Assembly (NCBI GenBank): GCA_963798775.1
Contig: CAWCUK010000005.1
Location: 62,001-126,000 of the forward strand
DNA length: 64,000 nt
Direction: 5' to 3'
Source: CAWCUK01 sp963798775
GTDB taxonomy: Bacteria > Bacteroidota > Ignavibacteria > Ignavibacteriales > Ignavibacteriaceae
The notes beneath the pieces were generated by a model. That model was not told the DNA's origin. It saw only the letters and a list, made by a program, of their open reading frames with translations, and made no database searches. Positions 26,389-34,626 of this stretch are shown here, piece by piece (position 1 is the stretch's first letter; the number at the start of each line of letters is the position of its first letter). A program made the translations under genes and the position numbers.

Positions 26389-29301
26389 CTATTTAAGCTT
26401 TATCCTTATTGTAGATATTTCGTACGGAGATAACGAAACAAATATTTTATTATTTGTAATTTTTAATCTCTCCAGTTTTTCTTCAGTAATCATTGATGAA
26501 AAAGCGGAAAAAATTTTTCTGCCGGGAAGCTCTATTTCGGCTTTTTCACTTTTCCCTTCAATTTCTTTTAAACGAATAATTAGATCATCATTTTCTTCGG
26601 CTTTTTTAACAGTAATTAATTTAAGATTAGATGGTGAAATATTAATTAATTTTCCGGATTTATTTTCTATTCCATTTTTATTTTTTCTTAAAAAAATCCC
26701 CATCAATGGCTGCTGAATTTCATTTCCCCATTTTTCAATTTCGGTTATAGAAGAATTTTTACCGGATGTAAACACAACATTAAAATTAAAACTTTTACTG
26801 TTGAAATATGGAGATTTAAAAGTCATCTGATCGTCGTGAATTGAAAAAGCACGAACAAATATTGAAGAAGCATCTTCATCGTTTTCTTCTTTGTATTGCA
26901 TTAGTCCCGGGGATCCGATATCAACAAGAGGAGCATTAATATTTGCGAAAGAAATCTGTGAAGTTTTATTTTGAAGGGCACACCAATTTTTAATAGAGTA
27001 GAAATCCTTACACGTGCCGTTTAACTGCATTTCTTCCGGATCAATAACAGCACAAGGAGCATCGTAAATAAATTTTGCGTTATTTATTTTGAAGGGGAAA
27101 TTAAAATACAAAATACCGCTTTCGGTAAAAGCATGACCAAGTTTTTTACGAAGAGCAGCGTTGTATAGAACCTCCGCCGGAATTTCATTTTTGATTTCAA
27201 TTTGTTTTGTAAATTTCGGCAGCTTAATTGTCTGTCTCAGCCAAATAAAATTATTGATTCTAAAGGAAATTTTTACTGCGGCCTCAATTTCATTTTCAAA
27301 ACATTCATCAACATTTACAATTGATTGTTTATAAAGATCAATTTTTTGAAGCGGTACTTTTACACCGTTATAAACATCAGGAATAAATTTTCCCATCTCA
27401 ATTGCATTTTTCTTCTTCGCACGGTACACGGCGGGTTGCGAAAAACTTTTATCTTTAATTATTTCCTTTCTTAAACTTTTATCAAAAACAGACGATATTA
27501 TGCCGCTGCCGTTAATGCTTATTTTGTAAAAATTATTTTCGATAAAATAAATATTGTCGATTGGTTCAATTTTTTTAGGATAAACTTTTGCCGGTATTTT
27601 TAGGTCATCCGCAATTTTATATTTTTTAAATCCAATACCCGGGACGTCCTCAGCATAAAATTTAAGTTCATTGTTTTTATTTAAGATAAATTCTACTTCG
27701 GCATTTTTTGATAAATCAATTAAACGTAAATTCTTTTTGTTAGGATTAATTTTTATCGCGACAATCCCATTGCTATTCTGATTACTTGTATTTACAACCG
27801 CAATTGAAATATCATATTCATTTTGAAAACTAGCCGATAACTGATTTATCAAATCTTCTTCTATTTTTTTTGAATCATGAACCGCATTATGAATAAATCT
27901 ATAACCTTCACATAACGCTTTATTTTGAATCTCTTCGCTCTTCGCTTCCCAAACCATTCCGTTTCCGCTGTGTTCATCGAACGCTAAATTATTTTCATAA
28001 ATCTTTTGATAATTATCTGGATACGCATAAGAATTAGAAATTCCATCTAATACTGCAGTTAACGTTTCAAGCCGGGGAATTTTATTATGAAGAATTCTTG
28101 AATGTGAAGTTTCTTTAGGATAAGCTGTAACAATGTTTCCCCACCAATTGGTCCAATCCCCTTTAACTGTTGGAATTTGCGGATCATATTTATTTCTCAT
28201 TCTATCAAAAAATTCTCTTATCGTAGAGAGCCGTATTTTAGGATAAGCCCACTTTTCATTCCACTCCCGTACAATAACGGCGGGACGAAATTCTATTCTG
28301 AAATTATCGAACGCGTATTGTAATTGAAGTTCATCATAAACATATCCGGAATATTCTAAATCAATTAATTTTGTTGGAAGCTTTTCCCTTACTTGTATAT
28401 AACTTTCGGATAAGCCATAATTCTGTCCTTCTATATATGCATAAAAAGGATGGTCAGTATACCAGGAAAGAATTTTACTATTATCTTCTCCGGCCCAGTA
28501 GAAAGGGCGAGGAAGATCAGTCCGTTTAAGAAAAGGAGCAATAAAATTATTATCGGCTAAATTAAAATTTTTCATTCCGGCGCGAGCCATTATTTGTACG
28601 AAACCAATAGTACAGCCCGGCACATCTGAAAGCATTACCGAATCGATGTTAATTTTATATTTTCGTCTCAATTCAGCTGCTAAATAAAAAGAACGGATAG
28701 CTTCTTCATCACCTAATAAATCAGTATGTTCTCCTGCGTAAAGAGCGGCAATTTCTATTCGATTCTTTTTAACTTCCTGAATGAAATTTTTTATCTGAGT
28801 TTCATTTCTTTCTTTTAAATAATTTTGAATTTGCCAGCTGATTTCGCAAGTCCATTTAAATTTGCTTCCATCCGGCCAGCCGGAAGTTTCTTTAGCGTAC
28901 ATAACCGCAAGGTCTGTGTTATCATTATGGATCCGCGCAACATCGCTTATAGGAGCTGTAAAACCTAAATCGGTATGCGAATGAAGAACTAAATTAATAT
29001 TCCATTTCCTCACCGGATTCCGGGAGGTTTTAAGAATAACTTTTTTATCTCCGTAGTTAAAAATCCATTCTGCCGAAGTAATAATATTTACTTCGGGCAA
29101 AAATATTTCTTTAATACTCTTACCTTCTCTTAATTCGCCTAAATTAAAATTCTTTTTTACGGCATCTTCTTTAACGATAAGAAATAAATTGTGTGAAGGA
29201 ACTACACTCGCGGCATTAATAGTAAGTTCTACGCATTGTTCCAAAATTTTATTTTGTTCTCTCAATAATGGAAGAGGCGATATCTTTATTTCTAATTTCA
29301 T
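26389..29301 (-). CDS. GH38 alpha-mannosidase-like enzyme, cytoplasmic
   Basis: A 970-residue glycosidase of the GH38 type. The metal-binding His-x-Asp is in NLVLHSHTDLGFTAP. The WTCEISWQIQNYL, IAALYAGEHTDLLG and SVMLSDVPGCTIGFVQIM segments follow in the family order, with Asp in the last as candidate nucleophile, and HNDNTDLAV lies near the metal site. The second half is the beta-rich GH38 C-terminal region. No signal peptide is present, so the enzyme should be cytoplasmic. ATG 29301 is preferred; a TTG one codon upstream is possible. It abuts the (alpha/alpha)6 glycosidase gene. It is one of three GH38 members in the locus. Confidence 0.88.
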   Translation of the reverse strand: MKLEIKISPLPLLREQNKILEQCVELTINAASVVPSHNLFLIVKEDAVKKNFNLGELREGKSIKEIFLPEVNIITSAEWIFNYGDKKVILKTSRNPVRKWNINLVLHSHTDLGFTAPISDVARIHNDNTDLAVMYAKETSGWPDGSKFKWTCEISWQIQNYLKERNETQIKNFIQEVKKNRIEIAALYAGEHTDLLGDEEAIRSFYLAAELRRKYKINIDSVMLSDVPGCTIGFVQIMARAGMKNFNLADNNFIAPFLKRTDLPRPFYWAGEDNSKILSWYTDHPFYAYIEGQNYGLSESYIQVREKLPTKLIDLEYSGYVYDELQLQYAFDNFRIEFRPAVIVREWNEKWAYPKIRLSTIREFFDRMRNKYDPQIPTVKGDWTNWWGNIVTAYPKETSHSRILHNKIPRLETLTAVLDGISNSYAYPDNYQKIYENNLAFDEHSGNGMVWEAKSEEIQNKALCEGYRFIHNAVHDSKKIEEDLINQLSASFQNEYDISIAVVNTSNQNSNGIVAIKINPNKKNLRLIDLSKNAEVEFILNKNNELKFYAEDVPGIGFKKYKIADDLKIPAKVYPKKIEPIDNIYFIENNFYKISINGSGIISSVFDKSLRKEIIKDKSFSQPAVYRAKKKNAIEMGKFIPDVYNGVKVPLQKIDLYKQSIVNVDECFENEIEAAVKISFRINNFIWLRQTIKLPKFTKQIEIKNEIPAEVLYNAALRKKLGHAFTESGILYFNFPFKINNAKFIYDAPCAVIDPEEMQLNGTCKDFYSIKNWCALQNKTSQISFANINAPLVDIGSPGLMQYKEENDEDASSIFVRAFSIHDDQMTFKSPYFNSKSFNFNVVFTSGKNSSITEIEKWGNEIQQPLMGIFLRKNKNGIENKSGKLINISPSNLKLITVKKAEENDDLIIRLKEIEGKSEKAEIELPGRKIFSAFSSMITEEKLERLKITNNKIFVSLSPYEISTIRIKLK

Positions 29302-29304
29302 CAA

Positions 29305-31374
29305 TTATTCTTGCGGAGATATTCCATTTTTGGTTACAGTATAAAGTTTACCTTGATAGGAAAGGTTTTTTAATTCTGCGTTTGTATCAAAATCTCCAAA
29401 TTGCGGTTCAGCCGAAATTCCATTGAAAAGAGAAGCTTTAACACCGAAGATTGATTCGATAATAATATTTGTCCAGCTTCCGTTTGAAGAAACTGTCCAA
29501 TCATTAATATAAGGGCCTTCGGGAGAAGCTTTTCTTGAGCCGCCGGATTCAGGCTCGATTACATTTTCAATAAAATGCGCCTGCCCAAACGGGCCTTGAT
29601 TAGCGCTTTTTGCTAATCCTTTCAGCCATTTAAAAGCTAAATCGCTTTTACCTATTTTATATAGTCCCGTTACCGCTTGCGCCGGCCACGCGGGATAAGC
29701 GCCGTTCCATTGATGGTCGGGGCGAACGCTAAACATAACATTGTTATCAGCGGGTGAAAGTGCGCTCATCCAGGTTGGAGTTTGAAGTTCATTCACGAAA
29801 AACTGTGTCATTTCATCTTTTTGTTTTTCGGAAAGATCATTCGGAATAGTATTCAGAATAGTTATAAAATCATAACAATGCCTGACTTCAACTAAATCTC
29901 CGTCGGGAAATCTCGCATTCCAAAAACCTTTCCCTTTTTCATAAAGTTTATTCAGTTCATTTAAAAGCTGTCCGGCCTCTTCCAATAATTTTTTTGATTT
30001 TTCTTTTTCCCCGAGTGAATCTAAAATTTCCGCGACTGTCCTTGCATTAAATATATTGCCGGCATTTAAACTGGCAACTTCATGAATATATGTACTCACG
30101 CATTCAAGGAGATTATTGATTCCGCCGTAATCCGCCAATCCGCTTTCAGTTTTAAATTGCTTCCAATTGTTCGCGTATTTGATAAGATAATCAACAACTT
30201 TAGATGAATCTTTTGCGGAATCTTTTATATCTTTGTTCAGCCAATTTAAATCTCCGCTCCATCTTAAATAATTATTTACCGTCCACGTTAACGCGAAATC
30301 ATTCACCGAATACCACGGGCCAACCGGGCTTCCCGTTAGATATTCAATCCCAAAATGTTTATGAATATCCATGTGCATCCAAAGCTCAAGATATTTTTTC
30401 GTAACATCCGGATCCAGCAAAGCGTGAGCAAAAGAACTTAAAGCATAATCCCAGATAAACGTTACCGATTGCCAATAGCGGGGCATAAGCGTATCATAAG
30501 CTCTTCCGAAAACAGAATAGGGATTGTCCCTTTTGAAATAGATTATTCCCAGAATTCCCATGCAATAAATTTTCCAAATATCTTTATCGCTCGTTTCTAG
30601 CTCAGGCATAAACCCGGAGAAGCGGGAATTTCCCGGAGTAAAGGCCGCCTTTAATTCTTCATCCCACTCATGTTCGGTATCTTTTACAACAGAATCAGCA
30701 TTCTTTATTAAATAGTCAAAATCATTTTGTATTTCTTTTAAATCTTCGCCAAGTACATTTACATAATTAATTACTTTTATCTCACCGGCATCCAAAGAAA
30801 TTTTCGTTCTAATATTTTTTTTATCAACTTTACAATCGGCAGAAATTCCCTGTAGTGAAAAGGCTGTACTATTCTTAGCACTAAATAAAACCGCGTTTCT
30901 TCCTTCATCAATTTCCGCTTTATTATCGGCTTCAAAAGGAGGAAGCGGCTCATTCCACGGCTTTACAGCTTTAGTAATATTTCCTTGAATTCCCCATCGC
31001 AGTTCGACTTCATTTTTATTTCCGGAAATATTTTCGATTTTCAACTGAACAATCACCGCTTTTTTCTTCATCGGCAGCAGAGTATTTGAAGTAAATCTGA
31101 AACCAAGATATTCTGCTTTTCTTTCAATTCGATCGGGATACCAGGTTATTTCCACTGGAATTCCGGTTGCGGGAAAATATTTATTATTAACATATAAACC
31201 CGCGGTAATAGTATCGGAACAGCCGAACGGGGGAAAATTTAAACTTCTAATTCCGGTAAGGTCAATATCTATTTGTACGCTTCCCCAAAAATTTGTTAGT
31301 CCCGGGGGATTATATAAATCACCGAATTTATGAATCATTACATCGCTTTTTAGATCAGCAGATTTTGGAATCAT
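29305..31374 (-). CDS. (alpha/alpha)6-barrel glycosidase-like protein
   Basis: A 689-residue protein with a beta-rich N-terminal domain (to about residue 240) and a helical toroid. RYWQSVTFIWDYALSSF recalls the catalytic-Asp strand of GH63/GH37-type glucosidases, and later VRPDHQWNGAYPAWPAQAV and ASPEGPYINDWTVSSNGSW look like substrate-cleft segments. I cannot assign a CAZy family from motifs alone. No signal peptide is present. It sits between a GH38 gene and the DUF4185 propeller gene, so it probably trims an imported oligosaccharide in the cytoplasm. Confidence 0.72.
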   Translation of the reverse strand: MIPKSADLKSDVMIHKFGDLYNPPGLTNFWGSVQIDIDLTGIRSLNFPPFGCSDTITAGLYVNNKYFPATGIPVEITWYPDRIERKAEYLGFRFTSNTLLPMKKKAVIVQLKIENISGNKNEVELRWGIQGNITKAVKPWNEPLPPFEADNKAEIDEGRNAVLFSAKNSTAFSLQGISADCKVDKKNIRTKISLDAGEIKVINYVNVLGEDLKEIQNDFDYLIKNADSVVKDTEHEWDEELKAAFTPGNSRFSGFMPELETSDKDIWKIYCMGILGIIYFKRDNPYSVFGRAYDTLMPRYWQSVTFIWDYALSSFAHALLDPDVTKKYLELWMHMDIHKHFGIEYLTGSPVGPWYSVNDFALTWTVNNYLRWSGDLNWLNKDIKDSAKDSSKVVDYLIKYANNWKQFKTESGLADYGGINNLLECVSTYIHEVASLNAGNIFNARTVAEILDSLGEKEKSKKLLEEAGQLLNELNKLYEKGKGFWNARFPDGDLVEVRHCYDFITILNTIPNDLSEKQKDEMTQFFVNELQTPTWMSALSPADNNVMFSVRPDHQWNGAYPAWPAQAVTGLYKIGKSDLAFKWLKGLAKSANQGPFGQAHFIENVIEPESGGSRKASPEGPYINDWTVSSNGSWTNIIIESIFGVKASLFNGISAEPQFGDFDTNAELKNLSYQGKLYTVTKNGISPQE

Positions 31375-31436
31375 TTACAAAAGCTCCTACATTAAAAATT
31401 TTTTCAAAAATAATTTTATAAGAAAATAGGCCGGCA

Positions 31437-32510
31437 TTATTCAAATATAACTTTCATTAAGTGCGGATAATATTCCTCAAATTCTATATAAGTAACATAA
31501 ATTATTTTGCCGTTTTCTTCGGCTAGTTCGGGATGTTCTTTTCCCGCATATATTAAAACCGGGTACGGTAAATTTATTTTTCTCTCGGATTTTATTTGGA
31601 ATAATTCAAGCGGCTCGCTCCACTGTCCGTATGGTTGATCCGAAAATCTTGCTACAATTTTGCCGGTTAAATCAAGTGAATGAACAGCCATATATTTTTT
31701 TAGATAATGGTTATAAGAAACCGAAAGCTCATTGGGCATTCCGGTAAAGACAGGATTTGCGTCAATAATATTTTTTGACCATTCGGGAGATGATGTAACG
31801 AGATATTCGTAAGAATTAAAATTTTCGATCTCACCGGGTTTTACTCTTGCCATATAACATTGCTGAACGGAATGCGCATCCTGCACGACACCAAACAAAT
31901 AAAGCCAATCATTTTCTTTATCAAATAAAACCGCCGAAGCAAACTTAGGATCATCTTTTTTCCAGAAAAGATGAAAACCATTATTTTCAACTCTTTTAAA
32001 CTTCCAATCTTTTTCTGAACCAACAGCTAAACCGGAACCAAGAATTTCAAAATTAACAGGCATTATTCCTTCTTCTACTGTTCTTACTTTTATGAAAAAG
32101 AGATAAACCTTTTCTCTAACTTTTACACCATGTAAGCACCAGATTCTAATTTCATCAGGATCTTCATTTTCTAACAAAGGAATTAAAACCTTTATGTTTC
32201 CGGGAGAATCTAGTATATAAGAAAAATTTTCTACTACATTTTTAACAGAATTTCCTTTAATGATAAGTCCGGTATTGTTCAGCATTTTTTTTATTTTTGC
32301 CATACCGGACATATCTTTAGGGCCGACGGGATTTCCACCGGGATACCATAAGCTTTCTCCTTCGGTTCTTTCGCCGATTAATGTATCTCCGAAATACCAA
32401 AGAGTTCTACCATTTAATGGAATCGAATATGCGCCGTCTTGCCCAACCATTTCATGTATATTATTTTCAAACAGCGGGCCCAGGTCTTCAACTGAATTTA
32501 CTTTTATCAA
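31437..32510 (-). CDS. DUF4185 beta-propeller protein, possible glycosidase
   Basis: A 357-residue protein with the repeated beta-strand pattern of a five-bladed propeller. The opening VGQDGAYSIPLNGRTLWYFGDTLIG is the hallmark of DUF4185, and PSCSK-type signal sequence is absent. Some DUF4185 proteins are endo-D-arabinanases (GH183), and other propellers of this kind act on or bind glycans. The start is TTG at 32510 with GGAAAG six bases before it. Lack of a signal suggests cytoplasmic location, unlike most secreted members. Specificity is unknown. Confidence 0.75.
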   Translation of the reverse strand: MIKVNSVEDLGPLFENNIHEMVGQDGAYSIPLNGRTLWYFGDTLIGERTEGESLWYPGGNPVGPKDMSGMAKIKKMLNNTGLIIKGNSVKNVVENFSYILDSPGNIKVLIPLLENEDPDEIRIWCLHGVKVREKVYLFFIKVRTVEEGIMPVNFEILGSGLAVGSEKDWKFKRVENNGFHLFWKKDDPKFASAVLFDKENDWLYLFGVVQDAHSVQQCYMARVKPGEIENFNSYEYLVTSSPEWSKNIIDANPVFTGMPNELSVSYNHYLKKYMAVHSLDLTGKIVARFSDQPYGQWSEPLELFQIKSERKINLPYPVLIYAGKEHPELAEENGKIIYVTYIEFEEYYPHLMKVIFE

Positions 32511-32524
32511 TTTCTTTCCGGTTT

Positions 32525-33373
32525 TTATTTTAGAAGAATCATTTTCTTTACGGCAGAATAATTATTAGTTGTAAGTTTATATAAATAAACTCCGCTAGGT
32601 AAATTTAAAGCTGAGAAACTCGCCGAATAAAATCCCGCGTTCTTAACTTCATTAATTAAATTTTTAACTAACTGTCCGGAAAGATTATAAATACTTAAGC
32701 TGACAAATGATCTTTCCTTTAATGAATAATTAATTTCTGTTTCCGGATTAAATGGATTTGGATAATTCTGAGAAAGATTATAATTCTTCGGCAGATTAGA
32801 AACTTCCGAACCAGCCGCTGTGGCTGCAGAAATTGTAACCATATGATTCATTGAAGTATCTGTCCATGCTTGATCGTTATCAGTATCTTCCGGATTTATT
32901 GCGCCAAGCATATCAGCAGTGTTTTTAGTTGTTAAATAACCTATCGGGAAATCACCGGTTTTTGTTCCGACTTGCATATTTAAAGTTACTTCGTAAACAA
33001 CGTTGGCCGGATTTGAATAAGCCGCATCAGAAACTAATCTTAACCATTTCATATTTGCCGGGGGAGGAATAACCGTATCAACATCACCGTAAACATATTC
33101 TGATGATGTATCGGTAAGCATATCTCCTGTGCCGCCGGAAAAATTGTAAGTTCCGGAAGTGTATGCCCAATCATCCGGGACAAGAACGCATATAACACCT
33201 TCATGCGGGTTTGAATCCGCGGTTTGATCACTTATAGTTAATGTGGCAGTAAAAGTATCCCCGGTTTTTACTTCCTTCTGCTGGTCAACTTCTTCTATTA
33301 GACATCCATTGATAATTAATGGCAAAATAAAAGTGCATAATAAAAAGAATGATGTTTTAATATTTCGACGCAT
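32525..33373 (-). CDS. T9SS-tailed lipoprotein-like surface protein
   Basis: A protein of 282 residues. I chose ATG 33373 because AGGAGA lies seven bases before it; an ATG 11 codons earlier lacks a good site. The N-terminal signal ends PLIINGC, a possible lipobox. A domain of about 150 residues follows, with GVICVLVPDDWAYTSG, MKWLRLVSDAAY and FPIGYLTTKNTAD, shared with the paralogue at 33458. The C-terminus is a T9SS sorting domain (SQNYPNPFNPETEI, ending KKMILLK). The shared domain may correspond to the DUF4961-type domain of Bacteroidota glycan loci (from memory). A surface glycan-binding role is inferred from context only. Confidence 0.75.
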   Translation of the reverse strand: MRRNIKTSFFLLCTFILPLIINGCLIEEVDQQKEVKTGDTFTATLTISDQTADSNPHEGVICVLVPDDWAYTSGTYNFSGGTGDMLTDTSSEYVYGDVDTVIPPPANMKWLRLVSDAAYSNPANVVYEVTLNMQVGTKTGDFPIGYLTTKNTADMLGAINPEDTDNDQAWTDTSMNHMVTISAATAAGSEVSNLPKNYNLSQNYPNPFNPETEINYSLKERSFVSLSIYNLSGQLVKNLINEVKNAGFYSASFSALNLPSGVYLYKLTTNNYSAVKKMILLK

Positions 33374-33422
33374 AACGCTTCTCCTGGTTAATATTTTTAG
33401 GGCCATCCTTGGTAATTAGAAA

Positions 33423-33451
33423 AAGTGCCGCACCAATTAAATGCGGCACTT
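33423..33451 (-). terminator. Rho-independent terminator or attenuator between paired T9SS protein genes
   Basis: AAGTGCCGCA (33423-33432) and TGCGGCACTT (33442-33451) form a perfect 10-bp stem with a 9-base loop. On the minus strand it is followed by a run of T (CTTTTTC). It lies seven bases after the stop codon of the 377-residue protein gene, so it should end or reduce transcription before the smaller paralogue. Confidence 0.85.
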
Positions 33452-33457
33452 AAAAAA

Positions 33458-34591
33458 CTATTTCAACAATACCATTTTTTTACTTTGAACAAAATTATTA
33501 CCGTCTTTTCCGACAGCGTTTAATGTGTAGATATAAGTTCCCGATGCAAAATTAGCGGCATCAAAACTAACTATATGGCGGCCGGCAGAATAATTATTAT
33601 TCGCAACTGTCGCCAGTTCTTTTCCTTGAATATTGAAAACTTTAATTACTACACGCGCTTCGGTTGGAATTCCGAAAGAAATACTTGTAGAAGGATTAAA
33701 TGGATTCGGATAATTTTGAGCTAATTCAAAATCAGCCGGAACTGAAAACGCAACTTCAACAACTTTTGAATATTCAAACTGTCCGTTCAAATCAACTTGC
33801 TTTAATCTATAAGAATAATTTCCTTCACTAACCGATTTATCCATGTAAGAATAGTTATGAAATTGAGTTGAAGTGCCGGCGCCTTTTACAAACCCAATAG
33901 TTTTATAATTTCCTTTATCCGCGCTTCTTTGAATTTCAAAACCGCTGTTGTTTGTTTCAGTTGCAGTCTTCCAGTTCAACTGAACACCTTCTTTAGTTGT
34001 ATTCACAGTAAACGAAGTTAACTCAACAGGAACAACTCCGGAAATTTGGATAGAATTATCTAAACTTACCGAATAATAACTCGGGTCAGTAAAATCAAGC
34101 GCTGCGTCTGAAACAAAATAACCGAGTTTATAATTACCATCGGTTTGTCCTACTGTCATTACAACTGAAATAGCTACATCTACTGTATCTGTAGAAACCG
34201 CGTGTGCTTGAGAAGATTGATAAACCATCCATTTCATACCGGCGCCGCTTGGATATCTTGCTTCGAGGGAATCGGCCCAATAATCAACTTGGCCTCCGGG
34301 TTCAGCGTCTGAACTATCGGGATCTAAAAATGTACAATAATCAGAATAGCCGCCGGTAAAATAAACTGAATCAATTGACCAGTCGTTAGGAACTAACACG
34401 CCTACTATTCCATGATGTGAAGCTGGATCGCTCGTACCTTCGACACTAACAGTAACAGTAGAAGTTATTTGTTCTCCCTTAGTAGCGGATGAGGCTTGAA
34501 CAATATTTAATATTTTAAAACATCCCGCTATTGCAACAGCAACAAAGAGAGCCATAAAATATTTTGAAACATGGTGGAACTTGTTTTTCAT
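33458..34591 (-). CDS. T9SS-tailed lipoprotein-like surface protein, longer paralogue
   Basis: A 377-residue secreted protein. The signal ends AVAIAGC, a possible lipobox. The next ~160 residues share the domain of the 32525 gene: HHGIVGVLVPNDWSIDSVYF, MKWMVYQSSQAH and YKLGYFVSDAAL. A fibronectin type III-like segment follows (VELTSFTVNTTKEGVQLNWKTA family), then a T9SS sorting domain (AQNYPNPFNPSTSI, ending KKMVLLK). The pair probably arose by duplication. A combination of a lipobox-like Cys and a T9SS tail is unusual. It lies between the DUF4185/GH genes and a GH38 gene, and a strong terminator follows it. Glycan binding at the cell surface is an inference. Confidence 0.78.
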   Translation of the reverse strand: MKNKFHHVSKYFMALFVAVAIAGCFKILNIVQASSATKGEQITSTVTVSVEGTSDPASHHGIVGVLVPNDWSIDSVYFTGGYSDYCTFLDPDSSDAEPGGQVDYWADSLEARYPSGAGMKWMVYQSSQAHAVSTDTVDVAISVVMTVGQTDGNYKLGYFVSDAALDFTDPSYYSVSLDNSIQISGVVPVELTSFTVNTTKEGVQLNWKTATETNNSGFEIQRSADKGNYKTIGFVKGAGTSTQFHNYSYMDKSVSEGNYSYRLKQVDLNGQFEYSKVVEVAFSVPADFELAQNYPNPFNPSTSISFGIPTEARVVIKVFNIQGKELATVANNNYSAGRHIVSFDAANFASGTYIYTLNAVGKDGNNFVQSKKMVLLK

Positions 34592-34626
34592 AGGACACCT
34601 TCTTTTGTTATTAAAGAATTAGTTAT

